DNA of 64,000 nt from Pseudomonas sp. URIL14HWK12:I12 (GTDB lineage: Bacteria; Pseudomonadota; Gammaproteobacteria; Pseudomonadales; Pseudomonadaceae). Made by a program: the position numbers and the translations under genes. The notes below the pieces were generated by a model, which saw nothing but the letters and a program-made list of their open reading frames with translations, was not told the origin of the DNA and did not search any database. Below are positions 1 through 11,123 of the stretch, in pieces (positions within the stretch are counted from its first letter, which is position 1; each line of letters opens with the position of its first letter). The stretch is from contig NZ_QEQL01000007.1 of assembly GCF_003097135.1 (NCBI RefSeq), forward strand, positions 124,001 to 188,000, written 5' to 3'.

Positions 1-153
1 CAGATGCCCACGGTCGAGCTGAAGGCCGATGGCAACAGCCTGGAGGTAAGGTTTCCCGAAGGCTGGCTAAGCGAAAATCAATTGACCCAGGCTGACTTCG
101 ATCAAGAAGCACAGTGGCTGGCGCGAGTGGATTTCCTGCTGACCGTCCACTGA
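1..153 (+). CDS. ppx: Exopolyphosphatase Ppx, C-terminal end (partial)
   Basis: The first 50 codons of the window stay open and end at TGA (151-153). The translation contains the stretch [10 protein letters not shown] and ends LLTVH, which fits the C-terminal tail of pseudomonad Ppx/GppA exopolyphosphatase. The gene begins outside the window, so catalytic residues cannot be checked. It converges on ppk1, the usual tail-to-tail ppx/ppk1 arrangement in Pseudomonas, and this context carries much of the identification. Ppx removes terminal phosphate from polyphosphate made by Ppk. Confidence 0.75.
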   Translation, partial: QMPTVELKADGNSLEVRFPEGWLSENQLTQADFDQEAQWLARVDFLLTVH

Positions 154-210
154 GGCCCACCGCCGGCAGCGGGTCGGCGGCGCCTGACGGCGCGCCGGCC
201 CTGGGGCTAC

Positions 211-2415
211 CTATCGCACGATAAGCGCCTGCAAGCTCAGCTTGTCGAGCAGCGCCGCCTGGGCGTTGCGGGGGTTCTGGTTGCCGGTGGGCGTCTGCCG
301 GCTGTAGGTGCCGTCAGGCTGCAGGATCCACGCATGGGTGTTGTCTGTCAGGTACGCTTCCAACTCTTTCTTGACCCGCGTGACCAGCTTCTTGCCCTCG
401 ACCGGGAAGCAGGTTTCCACCCGCTTGTCGAGGTTGCGCTCCATCCAGTCGGCGCTGGAAAGGTATAGCTGCTCCTCTCCACCGTTCTGGAAGTAGTAGA
501 TACGGGTGTGCTCGAGGAACCGGCCGATCACCGACCGCACCTGAATGTTGTGCGACACCCCTGCGATGCCTGGCCGCAGGCAGCACATGCCGCGCACCAC
601 CAGGTCGATGCGCACCCCTGCCTGGCTGGCCTTGTAGAGGGCGCGAATCACCTTGGCGTCGGTCAGCGAGTTGCATTTGGCGACGATGTGCGCCGGCTTG
701 CCCTCTTGAGCGAGCTGGGTTTCCCGGGCGATCATGTCCAGGATGCCCTTCTTGAGGGTGAACGGCGCATGCAGGAGCTTCTTCATGCGCAGTGTCTTGC
801 CCATGCCGATCAATTGCGTGAAGAGCTTGCCGACGTCTTCGCACAGCGCATCATCGGAGGTGAGCAAGCTGTAGTCGGTATAGAGCCGTGCATTGCCGGC
901 GTGGTAGTTACCGGTGCCCAGATGCGCATAGCGAGTGATCTCACCACCCTCCCGGCGCAGGATCAACATCATCTTGGCGTGGGTCTTGAAGCCAACCACA
1001 CCGTAGATCACCACTGCCCCGGCAGCTTGCAGGCGGCTGGCCAGTTGCAGGTTGGACTCTTCATCGAAGCGCGCGCGCAGCTCGATCACTGCAGTCACTT
1101 CCTTGCCGTTGCGGGCGGCGTCCACCAGCGCATCGACGATTTCGGAATTGGCGCCACTGCGGTACAGCGTCTGGCGGACTGCAAGCACGTGCGGGTCTTT
1201 GGCAGCCTGGCGCAGCAAGTCGATAACCGGGGTGAACGATTCGAACGGGTGCAACAGCAGCACGTCCTGCTTGCGGATGGTGCTGAACAGGTTTTCGCTG
1301 TTCTGCAGAATCTTCGGGATGGCCGGGGTGAACGGTGCGTGCTGCAGCTCCGGGTGGCTGTCCAGCCCAGTGATGCTGAACAGGCGGGTCAGGTTCACCG
1401 GGCCGTTGACCTGGTACAGCTCCGACTCGCTCAGGCTGAACTGCTTGAGCAGGTAGTCGGAGAGCTGTTTAGGGCAGGTATCGGCCACCTCCAACCGCAC
1501 CGCGTCGCCGTAGCGGCGCGAGAACAATTCACCGCGCAACGCGCGGGCGAGGTCTTCGACGTCTTCGGAGTCCAGCGCCAGGTCTGCGTTGCGGGTCAGG
1601 CGGAATTGATAGCAGCCCTTGACCTTCATGCCTTGGAACAGGTCGTCGGCATGCGCGTGAATCATCGACGACAGGAACACGTAGTTGTCGCCCGAGCCGC
1701 CCACCTCTTCCGGTACCCTGATGATGCGCGGCAAGAGCCGAGGGGCTGGGATGATAGCAAGGCCAGAGTCCCGGCCGAACGCATCGACCCCCTCGAGCTC
1801 GACGATGAAGTTCAGGCTTTTGTTGACCAGCAACGGGAAGGGGTGGGTCGGGTCCAGGCCGATAGGCGTGATGATCGGCGCGATTTCGTCGCGAAAATAA
1901 CGGCGCACCCACGCCTTGACCTTCGGCGTCCAGTAGCGGCGGCGAATGAAGCGCACCTGATGCTTCTCGAGCTCGGGCAGAAGAATGTCGTTGAGGATTG
2001 CGTACTGGCGCTGAACCTGAACGTGCACCAGCTCGCTGATCCGGGCGAGCGCCTGGTGCGGCTGAATACCGTCGGCGCTGGCTTGCTCACGGGCGAAATT
2101 GATTTGTTTCTTCAGGCCCGCGACACGGATCTCGAAGAATTCGTCCAGGTTGCTGGAGAAGATCAGCAGGAATTTCAGCCGCTCAAGCAGCGGGTAGCTT
2201 TCATCGAGCGCCTGTTCCAGCACGCGAATGTTGAACTGCAACTGAGACAGCTCGCGATGGATATAAAGGCTGCTGTCGTCCAGGCTTGGCACCACCGGCG
2301 CAGGCGGGGCAGGCTCGGTGGGTTCGACGGGTACCTCGGCAGGCGGCTCGACAACGGGTTCCAACACAGCAGTGGCCTCTTGGACGGCGGTATCGTTCAG
2401 CGCTTCATTATTCAT
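211..2415 (-). CDS. ppk1: Polyphosphate kinase 1
   Basis: The 734-residue protein has the PPK1 layout: an N-terminal helical domain, a head domain and two C-terminal PLD-like catalytic domains. The region reading [15 protein letters not shown] holds the histidine expected to be autophosphorylated, and a second conserved region contains [23 protein letters not shown]1 reversibly transfers the gamma-phosphate of ATP onto polyphosphate. I start at MNNEAL because AGGGAA lies at suitable spacing upstream; an upstream in-frame start would add 14 residues without a good ribosome site. The N-terminus has a Pro/Glu-rich low-complexity stretch (about residues 20-45). A Pho box and -10 lie in its promoter (2526-2559), so induction under phosphate limitation is expected. 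Confidence 0.96.
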   Translation of the reverse strand: MNNEALNDTAVQEATAVLEPVVEPPAEVPVEPTEPAPPAPVVPSLDDSSLYIHRELSQLQFNIRVLEQALDESYPLLERLKFLLIFSSNLDEFFEIRVAGLKKQINFAREQASADGIQPHQALARISELVHVQVQRQYAILNDILLPELEKHQVRFIRRRYWTPKVKAWVRRYFRDEIAPIITPIGLDPTHPFPLLVNKSLNFIVELEGVDAFGRDSGLAIIPAPRLLPRIIRVPEEVGGSGDNYVFLSSMIHAHADDLFQGMKVKGCYQFRLTRNADLALDSEDVEDLARALRGELFSRRYGDAVRLEVADTCPKQLSDYLLKQFSLSESELYQVNGPVNLTRLFSITGLDSHPELQHAPFTPAIPKILQNSENLFSTIRKQDVLLLHPFESFTPVIDLLRQAAKDPHVLAVRQTLYRSGANSEIVDALVDAARNGKEVTAVIELRARFDEESNLQLASRLQAAGAVVIYGVVGFKTHAKMMLILRREGGEITRYAHLGTGNYHAGNARLYTDYSLLTSDDALCEDVGKLFTQLIGMGKTLRMKKLLHAPFTLKKGILDMIARETQLAQEGKPAHIVAKCNSLTDAKVIRALYKASQAGVRIDLVVRGMCCLRPGIAGVSHNIQVRSVIGRFLEHTRIYYFQNGGEEQLYLSSADWMERNLDKRVETCFPVEGKKLVTRVKKELEAYLTDNTHAWILQPDGTYSRQTPTGNQNPRNAQAALLDKLSLQALIVR

Positions 2416-2525
2416 GCGAATTCCCTGTAGGGCCATAGCCCTTGAACAGATGATCATGCACGCAAGCCAAAGCCGCCCAAGCCCGGCGGCGGGCTGGCAG
2501 GCTGCGCGAATGAGAAATGCGACCT

Positions 2526-2559
2526 GTTATAAGACGATTGTATGACATTGCCATGACAA
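2526..2559 (-). promoter_or_regulatory. Pho box and -10 of the ppk1 promoter
   Basis: On the minus strand TTGTCAT (2559-2553), four bases, then ATGTCAT (2548-2542) give the 7-4-7 direct repeat typical of PhoB sites (consensus CTGTCAT-N4-CTGTCAT). Ten bases downstream is TATAAC (2531-2526), a good -10. There is no separate -35, as expected for PhoB-activated promoters where the box replaces it. The ppk1 start codon lies about 110 bp further on. Confidence 0.78.
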
Positions 2560-2678
2560 CATTTGAGCGCAAATCCCCACTGCGCCAGGTTAATTGTTCA
2601 TGTGTTGACACATCTCGACACTTTCATGAAATCCCCGTAAGGGTTAGGCTGCGCGTTCATTTCGCCAGCACCTAGAAA

Positions 2679-3263
2679 ATGCTCCAACATTTCCTACAGA
2701 ATTTCGGCTATCTGGCCCTGTTCCTCGGCACTTTCTTCGAAGGCGAGACAATTCTCGTGCTGGCCGGGTTCCTGGCGTTCCGTGGCTACATGGACATCAA
2801 CCTGGTCATGGTGGTTGCCTTCCTGGGTAGCTATGCCGGTGACCAACTCTGGTATTTCCTCGGCCGCCGCCATGGCCGCCGCCTGTTGGCACGCAAGCCA
2901 CGCTGGCAAACCATGGGTGATCGCGCACTGGAGCATATACGCAAGCACCCTGACCTGTGGGTGCTCAGTTTCCGTTTCGTCTACGGGCTGCGTACCGTGA
3001 TGCCCGTGGCGATCGGCTTGTCCGGCTACCCGCCAAGGCGCTACCTGATACTCAACGGCATTGGCGCGATCGTCTGGGCAATCGTGCTGGCCCAGGCCGC
3101 CTACCATTTCGGGTCGGTGCTTGAAGGCGTTCTCGGCAGCGTCAAGAAATACGAGCTATGGGTGCTGGGCGCCCTGCTGGTGTTCGGTGCACTGCTGTGG
3201 ATCAGCCGGCGCTGGAAGGCTTCGCGCATCGCGCGCAAGGCTGAGCAGCAAGACGAACACTGA
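2679..3263 (+). CDS. DedA-family integral membrane protein
   Basis: The 194-residue protein has the DedA (SNARE-associated / VTT) signature: an FEGE motif in FLGTFFEGETILVLAGFLA, GSYAGDQLWYFLGR after the second hydrophobic segment, and a FRFVYGLRT region with G-x-S-G-Y-P-P following. Several hydrophobic segments run to about residue 180 and the tail is basic. DedA proteins are inner-membrane proteins linked to proton motive force, cell envelope integrity and lipid flipping; the exact substrate here is unknown. It is transcribed away from ppk1, and elbB follows after 61 bp, perhaps co-transcribed. Length resembles the short YohD-type members. Confidence 0.88.
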   Translation: MLQHFLQNFGYLALFLGTFFEGETILVLAGFLAFRGYMDINLVMVVAFLGSYAGDQLWYFLGRRHGRRLLARKPRWQTMGDRALEHIRKHPDLWVLSFRFVYGLRTVMPVAIGLSGYPPRRYLILNGIGAIVWAIVLAQAAYHFGSVLEGVLGSVKKYELWVLGALLVFGALLWISRRWKASRIARKAEQQDEH

Positions 3264-3324
3264 GGCGGGTGGAACGCTGGGCGGCGAATGAGATCAATCC
3301 TCAAAGCCCTTCAGGAGCATCACC

Positions 3325-3987
3325 ATGTCTGCAAGCATCGCCGTCGTTCTCTCCGGCTGCGGCGTCTACGACGGCGCCGAAATCCACGAAAGCGTACTCA
3401 CCCTGCTGCGCCTGGCGCAGCGCGGCTGCCAGGTGCAGTGCTTCGCGCCGGATATTCCGTTCGAGGTGGTCGACCACCTCACTGGCAAGCCGACTGGCGA
3501 GCAACGCAATGTGCTGGTGGAGGCTGCACGCATCGCCCGTGGGCAAGTCAAGGACCTCAAAAAGGCCCGCGTCGAGGACTTCGATGCCCTTGTCGTACCG
3601 GGCGGCTTCGGCTCGGCGAAAAACCTGTCCACGTTCGCCCTGGAGGGCGCACAGTGCAGTGTCAACGCAGACCTGCTGGCACTAGCAGAAGCCTTCGCCG
3701 AAGAGCGCAAGCCTGTGGGGCTGATCTGTATTTCACCGGCTATCGCTGCCAAGATCTATGGCCCGACCGTGACCTGCACCATCGGCAACGATGCTGAAAC
3801 CGCCAAGGCGGTGGAGCAGATGGGGGCAATTCACCAGTGCTGTGCGGTCGATGAAATCGTCGAAGACACCGAGCGCAAGCTGGTAACCACCCCCGCCTAC
3901 ATGTTGGCCCAATCGATCACCGAGGCGGCTGCGGGCATCAACAAGCTGGTCGATCGTGTGATCGAGCTTGCCCAAGCACAGGCCTGA
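3325..3987 (+). CDS. elbB: Isoprenoid biosynthesis glyoxalase ElbB
   Basis: The 220-residue protein has a DJ-1/PfpI (class I glutamine amidotransferase-like) fold. It starts IAVVLSGCGVYDGAEIHE, has the VVPGGFGSAKNL loop and GLICISPA, where the nucleophilic cysteine of the family is expected. ElbB homologues have weak glyoxalase activity and have been linked genetically to isoprenoid synthesis. AGGAG lies just before the ATG. Its TGA directly abuts the stop codon of the convergent LysE-type gene, leaving no space for a terminator. Confidence 0.92.
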   Translation: MSASIAVVLSGCGVYDGAEIHESVLTLLRLAQRGCQVQCFAPDIPFEVVDHLTGKPTGEQRNVLVEAARIARGQVKDLKKARVEDFDALVVPGGFGSAKNLSTFALEGAQCSVNADLLALAEAFAEERKPVGLICISPAIAAKIYGPTVTCTIGNDAETAKAVEQMGAIHQCCAVDEIVEDTERKLVTTPAYMLAQSITEAAAGINKLVDRVIELAQAQA

Positions 3988-4620
3988 TTACGCCGGTGCG
4001 CGCCGCACCATCGCCAGCAAGGTCGCTGCGCCAACGAACAGCCCGGCAAACGTGCGGTTCATCCGCCGTTGCTGGGCGGGCGTGCGCAGCAGGCGCAGAA
4101 CGCGGGATGCAAGGCCGGTATAGCCCGCCATCACGATCAGGTCGACGGTGACCATGGTGGCCGCGATAATGACGTACTGGCCCAGTAACGGCGCATGCGG
4201 GTCGACGAACTGAGGCAACACCGCGAGCATGAAGATAATCGCCTTGGGGTTGCTGGCATTGACCAGGAAGCCACGGAACACCAACGCCAGGGGTTTGCCG
4301 ATCGGGCGCAGGGCTACGCCCTCATCGAGGTCTTCCGGTACCGCTCGCCATTGCTTGATCGCCAGGTATAACAGGTACCCCACACCGAACCATTTGATGG
4401 CGGTGAAGGCTGCCGCCGAGGTGGCCAGCAGTGCGCCCACCCCGAGGGCGACGATCACAATTTGCAGCAGAAGGCCCAATTGCAGGCCCAGCGCGTTCCA
4501 GTAACCCCGCACAAAGCCGTATTGCAGGCCACAGGACATCGACGCCACCGCACCGGCGCCCGGCGAGAGGCTGATCACCCAACAGGCTACGAAAAACCCC
4601 AACCACGTTTGCAGTGCCAT
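3988..4620 (-). CDS. LysE/RhtB-family amino-acid exporter
   Basis: The 210-residue protein begins with a hydrophobic helix carrying the family motif LSPGAGAVASMSCGLQYG and has about six membrane segments, matching the LysE/RhtB exporters of amino acids and homoserine derivatives. The segment FLVNASNPKAIIFMLAVLPQF is also typical. I start at MALQTW because AAGGAG lies ten bases upstream; an upstream in-frame start has no comparable site. The substrate cannot be assigned from sequence. It lies 20 bp downstream of the ABC-F gene on the same strand, so co-transcription is possible. Confidence 0.88.
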   Translation of the reverse strand: MALQTWLGFFVACWVISLSPGAGAVASMSCGLQYGFVRGYWNALGLQLGLLLQIVIVALGVGALLATSAAAFTAIKWFGVGYLLYLAIKQWRAVPEDLDEGVALRPIGKPLALVFRGFLVNASNPKAIIFMLAVLPQFVDPHAPLLGQYVIIAATMVTVDLIVMAGYTGLASRVLRLLRTPAQQRRMNRTFAGLFVGAATLLAMVRRAPA

Positions 4621-4640
4621 GTGCCGCTCCTTTGCGTGGG

Positions 4641-6551
<1,911 letters not shown>

Positions 6552-6601
6552 AATGGCGCCGGAGTCTACCAGTTTCGCGGCGCAGTGGCGTGGGGTGTGT
6601 G

Positions 6602-7045
6602 ATGAACAAAGGGCTATGGGCGTTTGCACAGCAGTGGTACGCCCGCCCCGAGGTGGAAGCCGCCTGCATGGCCTTGCAGGCTGCGGGCGGGAATGTGTGC
6701 CTGGTGCTCTGCGCTGCCTGGCTTGGGCTGCGCGGCGTTGCCTGGCAAACCGAACGCGCGCAAGCGCTGGCGGGCCTGGCCAACGACTGGCACAGCGACG
6801 TGATCGCACCGTTGAGATCGGTGCGTAGCCAGTGGAAGGGGCTGGCAGCCGAGGATGCTGCCGTGGCGCAGTGGCGCGAGCAGGTCAAGGCACTGGAGCT
6901 GGAAACCGAGAGAGAACTGTTGATGCGCCTGGAGGCGTTGGCGCAGTGGCCGGAATCCGCCACCTCTAGCCTGGAGGCCTGGTTGGCCAGCAGCCTGGAG
7001 GGCATCGATACCGATACCGCCCAGGCGCTGTTCGAGACGCTTTAG
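6602..7045 (+). CDS. TIGR02444 family protein
   Basis: A 147-residue, Trp- and Leu-rich, mostly helical soluble protein beginning MNKGLWAFAQQWYARPEVEAAC, the usual opening of the TIGR02444 family found next to algP/yheS in pseudomonads. No catalytic motif is visible and function is unknown. I use the ATG at 6602; a GTG four codons earlier is possible. The gene is divergent from yheS (about 50 bp between starts) and its TAG overlaps the TAA of the convergent algP by a few bases. Confidence 0.8.
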   Translation: MNKGLWAFAQQWYARPEVEAACMALQAAGGNVCLVLCAAWLGLRGVAWQTERAQALAGLANDWHSDVIAPLRSVRSQWKGLAAEDAAVAQWREQVKALELETERELLMRLEALAQWPESATSSLEAWLASSLEGIDTDTAQALFETL

Positions 7046-7827
7046 GCAGCGCCGCCTGAAGGCTCGCTGCCGGCAGGGGCAGCGACTGGCTGGGCCACGG
7101 TTGCAGGTGCAGCGGCGGGCTTGGCAGTAGAGCTAGCCGGTTTGGCTGCAGGCTTGCGGGCCGTGGGCTTGGCTGCCGTAACGGGTTTGGCGGCGGCAGG
7201 CTTGCGAGCAGCAGGTGCTGGTTTGGCAGTGGCCACCGCGGCTTTGCTTGCGACAGGCTTTTTAACCGTTGCAGCCGGCTTTGCGGCGGTGGCCTTTGAG
7301 GCTGCCGGTTTACGTGCACGGGTCACAGGCTGGGCTACTGCCGGCTTGGCTACCGCCGGCTTGGCAGCAGCGGGCTTGCGAGCGGCCACCGCGCGCCCGG
7401 CGGCCTGGGGTGCCGCAGGCTTGGCAGCCCGTTGCTCAAGCGCCTTGTTGGTGGCCTCGCGAACCTTGCCGATACCTTGGGCAAGCTTCAGGCTTTCCTG
7501 AGAGTCACGTTTGAGGTTAGCGATGTACTGGCGCGTTTCGCCTTGATGCCTTTGAAGGTCTTCCAGCAAGGTTTCGAGTGTTTGCACCGCAGCGGTAGCT
7601 TTGGACTGGGCCTTTTTCTTGCCAGCAGCGGCGGCGTCTTCAATCTTGCCACGCGACTTGTGAAGTTTCTCCTGAGCCTTTACGCGTTGCTTTTCCAACT
7701 TGGCGAGCAGCTTCTCCGCATCGGCCAGCGCCTTGGAGCACGCGCCCTCCAGCGTTTCGAGCAGGTTACCAGTGAGTTGCTGGAGCAGGTGCAGCGGAGT
7801 GTTTACAGGCTTCTTTTTAGCCGACAT
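7042..7827 (-). CDS. algP: Histone-like regulator AlgP (AlgR3)
   Basis: The 261-residue protein has two parts. Residues 1-125 are charged, helical and coiled-coil-like. From about 130 to 250 the protein is a low-complexity tail of Lys-Pro-Ala-Ala type repeats resembling histone H1. This is the architecture of AlgP, a DNA-binding protein implicated in alginate gene expression in P. aeruginosa. AGGAGG lies seven bases before the chosen ATG. The repetitive DNA (about 7080-7440) is a place where unequal recombination or slippage could change tail length. It neighbours the FKBP and algQ genes as in P. aeruginosa. Confidence 0.93.
   Translation of the reverse strand: MSAKKKPVNTPLHLLQQLTGNLLETLEGACSKALADAEKLLAKLEKQRVKAQEKLHKSRGKIEDAAAAGKKKAQSKATAAVQTLETLLEDLQRHQGETRQYIANLKRDSQESLKLAQGIGKVREATNKALEQRAAKPAAPQAAGRAVAARKPAAAKPAVAKPAVAQPVTRARKPAASKATAAKPAATVKKPVASKAAVATAKPAPAARKPAAAKPVTAAKPTARKPAAKPASSTAKPAAAPATVAQPVAAPAGSEPSGGAA
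7080..7440. repeat. Degenerate KPAA-coding tandem repeats in algP
   Basis: This part of algP consists of short repeats coding K-P-A-A, K-P-A-V and related tetrapeptides. On the plus strand it shows recurrent ggcttgg/gcggca words. Units are imperfect, with no fixed spacer, so it is a protein-level repeat rather than a CRISPR or satellite. Confidence 0.7.
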
Positions 7828-8015
7828 GACTTTCCTCCTGGCGGACATGGACAACGGCCATGTTAGACCTCCACCATGACAGCGGCTAGATGACGTGGCG
7901 GGATTTTGCACACAATTAAATGAGTTTTAAGAGTTTACGCCTGTACCTTGCCAATGGGTTCTACTCACCTACCACCTACGGCCATAATCCTGATGTCCCA
8001 TAACGGAGCCTTACC

Positions 8016-8675
8016 ATGCAGCGGTGCCTGTCGTTGATACTTTGCTTGGGTTCGGTGCAGGCGTTTGCCCAGGATGCGCCCGCCCCTTCTTCCCATGACC
8101 TGGCGTACAGCGTAGGTGCAAGCCTGGGCGAACGCTTGCGCCAGGACATGCCTGGGCTGGACATGGACACTCTGGTTCAAGCACTGCGCCAGTCCTACGA
8201 CCAACAGCCGCTGGCGCTGAGCGAAGAGCGCATGCGCAAGGTGCTGGCCGATCACGACAGCCAGGCTAGCGCGCCGCAGGGCAGCGAGGTCGAGGCAGCC
8301 ATGGCGGCAGAAAGGCGCTTCATGGCGAACGAGCGGGCCAAGGCGGGCGTGCGTGAGCTGGAAGGCGGGGTGCTGGTCACCGAACTTGCGCCCGGGAATG
8401 GCGGCAAGCCTTCGGCAGGCTCAAAGGTACAGGTGCGCTACGTCGGCCGCCTGCCGGACGGCACTGTGTTCGATCAAAGCGACACCGCGCAGTGGTTCCG
8501 GCTGGGCAGCGTGATAGACGGGTGGAAGACGGCACTGCTCCAGATGCCCAAGGGAGCGAAGTGGCGGGTCGTGGTGCCTTCGGCCCAGGCCTATGGCGCA
8601 GACGGGGCCGGCAGCCTGATCCCACCCTACACCCCCCTGAGCTTTGAAATCGAATTGCTCGACTTCGCGCAGTGA
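8016..8675 (+). CDS. Periplasmic FKBP-type peptidyl-prolyl isomerase
   Basis: The 219-residue protein has a signal peptide (residues 1-19, ending QAFAQ), an N-terminal helical FkpA/Mip-like dimerisation domain beginning SHDLAYSVGASLGERL, and a C-terminal FKBP domain with VQVRYVGRLPDGTVFDQS, VIDGWKTALLQMPKGAKW and IPPYTPLSFEIELLD. These match secreted Mip/FkpA/FklB isomerases that speed proline-limited folding in the periplasm. It is divergent from algP across a roughly 190-bp AT-rich region that probably holds both promoters, and convergent with algQ. Confidence 0.92.
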   Translation: MQRCLSLILCLGSVQAFAQDAPAPSSHDLAYSVGASLGERLRQDMPGLDMDTLVQALRQSYDQQPLALSEERMRKVLADHDSQASAPQGSEVEAAMAAERRFMANERAKAGVRELEGGVLVTELAPGNGGKPSAGSKVQVRYVGRLPDGTVFDQSDTAQWFRLGSVIDGWKTALLQMPKGAKWRVVVPSAQAYGADGAGSLIPPYTPLSFEIELLDFAQ

Positions 8676-8684
8676 GGGCCGGCC

Positions 8685-9158
8685 TCAGGCCGGCTCGGCA
8701 TCCTCTTGCTTGTGCGCGGTATGCAGCACCTCGATCAGGCAATCTTCAAGCTCGAAGCGCTCATGCAGCGCATTGCCCAGCTCCTCAAGGCGAGCGAGGA
8801 TGTCAGGCAGGTCGGAGCAATCACACTTCTCGCAATGGTCATTGAAGGTGAGCGCACGTTCGGTGAGGGCCTCAAGGCGCGGGCAGATGCGCTCAGCCAG
8901 CTCCACGGCAGCGTCGTCGCCGAATGCCCTGGCCTCACCAATCAGCTGCTCATACACGGCAAAGTGGCCAGCCGAAAAATAATCGACCAGGCTGCCGCAG
9001 AACTCATTCAACTGCGCGCGGCTCAAGACATGCTCGTCGGGCATCTCGACCAGTGAATTGAACGTGCGGATCAGTTGTTGGCGTTCCTGCAGCCAACGGT
9101 CGATCAACAGGTGCACCCCACCCCAGCGTTCCTGGGCATTCTGACAACTTTCCAACAT
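8685..9158 (-). CDS. algQ: Anti-sigma-70 regulator Rsd/AlgQ
   Basis: A 157-residue, mostly helical Rsd/AlgQ protein opening [22 protein letters not shown]. Rsd/AlgQ binds sigma-70 region 4 and shifts RNA polymerase towards alternative sigma factors; in P. aeruginosa AlgQ influences alginate, pyoverdine and virulence genes. A cysteine/histidine patch is present (HCEKCDCSD). I start at MLESC because GGGAAG lies at good spacing and this is the conserved family start; upstream residues look non-homologous. Confidence 0.95.
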   Translation of the reverse strand: MLESCQNAQERWGGVHLLIDRWLQERQQLIRTFNSLVEMPDEHVLSRAQLNEFCGSLVDYFSAGHFAVYEQLIGEARAFGDDAAVELAERICPRLEALTERALTFNDHCEKCDCSDLPDILARLEELGNALHERFELEDCLIEVLHTAHKQEDAEPA

Positions 9159-9318
9159 GATCTTTTCTTCCCTATGGGCCTTGATGCCGCTGGCGAAAAA
9201 CGCCTCGAAACGGCGCCGCCGTCCAGTACTTTTTGCGAGAGTATGCCCGCTCGCCTGTGCCATCAAGCGATGCGGATCAATAACTTCATACGTTCGTTTG
9301 ATGGCCAGCAAACAGCCA

Positions 9319-9807
9319 TCAGCGTCGAACGAACGCCATGATGGCCAGCATCGCCAGACCACAGTAGGTAAGCAGGCTCCATTCCGGCAAACTCATACCA
9401 AGTAGCGTCCAGGTCACATTCGCGCAATCAGGCGTCCCCAGCACCAATGCCTTTGCGGCGTCGGCCATTGGCAGGGAAGTCAGCAGGTGCCAGACGCCTG
9501 AAAAACACATGGCATCGGCGGGGTTGGCATAGTTCTGCAGCCAGAGCTGTCGAACAGCCGAAGCTGCCCCCAGCGAGCAGCACAGGATGCTGGCCAGTGC
9601 ATACCGGCGGGCAACCCGGCGGCCGGGCACGCACAAGGCGCCCAGAAAGCACAACGCACCTACAGCACCAATGAACACCCGCTGCACGATGCAGAGCGAA
9701 CAAGGGGCCAGGTTAGCGATTTCTTCCAGATAAAACGCCGCGCCCAATGCTGATGCAGCGATCAGAAAACCCAGGATGAACGGTGAGCGCGAACGAACCA
9801 ACGGCAT
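9319..9807 (-). CDS. dsbB: Disulfide bond formation protein DsbB
   Basis: The 162-residue protein has four hydrophobic segments and the two essential cysteine pairs: CSLC in the first periplasmic loop, and the separated cysteines in AMCFSG and PDCANV in the second. DsbB reoxidises periplasmic DsbA and passes electrons to quinone. The start [10 protein letters not shown] gives the normal DsbB N-terminus; an upstream start would add 11 residues without a ribosome site. It lies between algQ and the hem operon as in P. aeruginosa. Confidence 0.92.
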   Translation of the reverse strand: MPLVRSRSPFILGFLIAASALGAAFYLEEIANLAPCSLCIVQRVFIGAVGALCFLGALCVPGRRVARRYALASILCCSLGAASAVRQLWLQNYANPADAMCFSGVWHLLTSLPMADAAKALVLGTPDCANVTWTLLGMSLPEWSLLTYCGLAMLAIMAFVRR

Positions 9808-9861
9808 GTCTGAACCTGAAGGCCGGAAACTGGAGGGCAACGGTAAGGAAAGCCCTCGCCG

Positions 9862-9896
9862 CTTTCAAGAGCGCCCGAGTCAGAGCGCTCTGAAAG
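9862..9896 (-). terminator. Stem-loop at the end of the hem operon
   Basis: Immediately after the hemY stop codon, CTTTCAAGAGCGC (9862-9874) and GCGCTCTGAAAG (9885-9896) form a 12-bp stem with one bulged A and a loop of about ten bases. No long U tract follows, so it may be a weak terminator or an mRNA 3'-end stabiliser. Confidence 0.55.
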
Positions 9897-11123
9897 TCAA
9901 CGGGCAGCCGGCAGCGGCAGCGCCAACAGGCGTTCGTCGAGCAAGGCGAGGCCTTCTTGAAACAACTGGTTGCTACGCTCAGTGTCGCCCAAGCGACCCA
10001 ACAAACGAGCCAGCTCAGCGCACGCTTCAGGGTGCCGCTGCAGGCGCAGGCTGGCTTCCAGGTAATCCCGCGCCTTGCCCCACAGACTGTTCTGCAAGCA
10101 CAGCCGGCCAAGGGTGAGCATCAACCCTGCGTCATCGGCATGTTCCTTCGCCCAGCCTTCGGCGAATTGCAGTTGTTTGAGAGGGTCTTGGCCACGCACC
10201 AGGCCATAGAATCGCACCAGGCGGCTGTCGTACTGGCGCTTGAGTGCCATGCGCAGTGCCGCCTCCGCTTCAGCGGTGGCACCCACTCGCCGCAATTGGT
10301 CAGCGTAGGCCAGCACCAAGGCGGGTTCCTGACGTTGAGCAGTGCTCAAGGTATTCCATGACTGCTCAAGTGCGTCGCGTTGGTTTTGCCCCTCTACCGG
10401 GGCGATCAACAGGCCCTCGCGCAGAGTCTGTTGCTCCAGAGCAGCCAGCTCCCGAGCCGGCAGCGCCTTGGCCTTGCGCAATTCTGGCATAAGGCGAATG
10501 AGCCCGGCCCAGTCATCGCGCTCATGCATCAACCTATAGAGTTGGCGCAGCACCTGCACGTTGTTGGGGTAGCGTTCGCGCATCAACCTCAAGGTTTCCA
10601 GCGCAGCCTCTGGCTCACCCCGATCAACCTGCAGTTGTGCATGGCTCAGCGCGACTGCAAGCTCCGCACCAGGCTGACGGTCAAGTGCACGCTCCAGAAG
10701 GGCATCGCTTTGTTCGTATTCGCCTAGCTCGTTGGCCGCACGCGCTGCACCCAGGTAGTAGAACAACGGAAAGCGCTCTGCCTCGGCGGCAATGCTCAGG
10801 TGGCGTTGGGCGTTGGCCCAGCGCCCCTCCGCCAACTCTACCTGGCCCCGGGACACGGCGGCCTGTACGCGGCGCTGGCGATTACGCCGCGACCACGGGT
10901 TGACCACCTTGGTAGAAGTCAGCAACAAGCGCACGCACCCGGTCACCAACAGCACCACCAACCCTATGGCCAGAAGCGCAGCGAGCGTGGACCACAGGCC
11001 GGACTCGTAGCGAAACACATGGGGATAATCGATCAGCACGTAACCGGGATGCTTGGCGATACCCAGGCCGATCACTAGCGCCAGCAGCACCGCGACGAAG
11101 ACGATCGCGTACAGCCGCTTCAT
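9897..11123 (-). CDS. hemY: Heme biosynthesis-associated TPR protein HemY
   Basis: The 408-residue protein has two N-terminal membrane segments (about residues 5-22 and 42-65) followed by tetratricopeptide-like helical repeats. This is the gammaproteobacterial HemY, not the protoporphyrinogen oxidase of the same name. Its role in haem synthesis is inferred from its operon; it may scaffold late pathway enzymes at the inner membrane. Its ATG overlaps the hemX stop codon (ATGA), implying translational coupling. Confidence 0.92.
   Translation of the reverse strand: MKRLYAIVFVAVLLALVIGLGIAKHPGYVLIDYPHVFRYESGLWSTLAALLAIGLVVLLVTGCVRLLLTSTKVVNPWSRRNRQRRVQAAVSRGQVELAEGRWANAQRHLSIAAEAERFPLFYYLGAARAANELGEYEQSDALLERALDRQPGAELAVALSHAQLQVDRGEPEAALETLRLMRERYPNNVQVLRQLYRLMHERDDWAGLIRLMPELRKAKALPARELAALEQQTLREGLLIAPVEGQNQRDALEQSWNTLSTAQRQEPALVLAYADQLRRVGATAEAEAALRMALKRQYDSRLVRFYGLVRGQDPLKQLQFAEGWAKEHADDAGLMLTLGRLCLQNSLWGKARDYLEASLRLQRHPEACAELARLLGRLGDTERSNQLFQEGLALLDERLLALPLPAAR

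Noticed and set aside
508-2430. Long open frame opposite ppk1 (about 640 codons)
   Set aside because: It mirrors a real gene in GC-rich DNA, has no recognisable motif, and ppk1 is clearly the coding strand.
7080-7440. Possible CRISPR or satellite array
   Set aside because: The repeats are short, imperfect and in frame as KPAA units of algP; there are no spacers.
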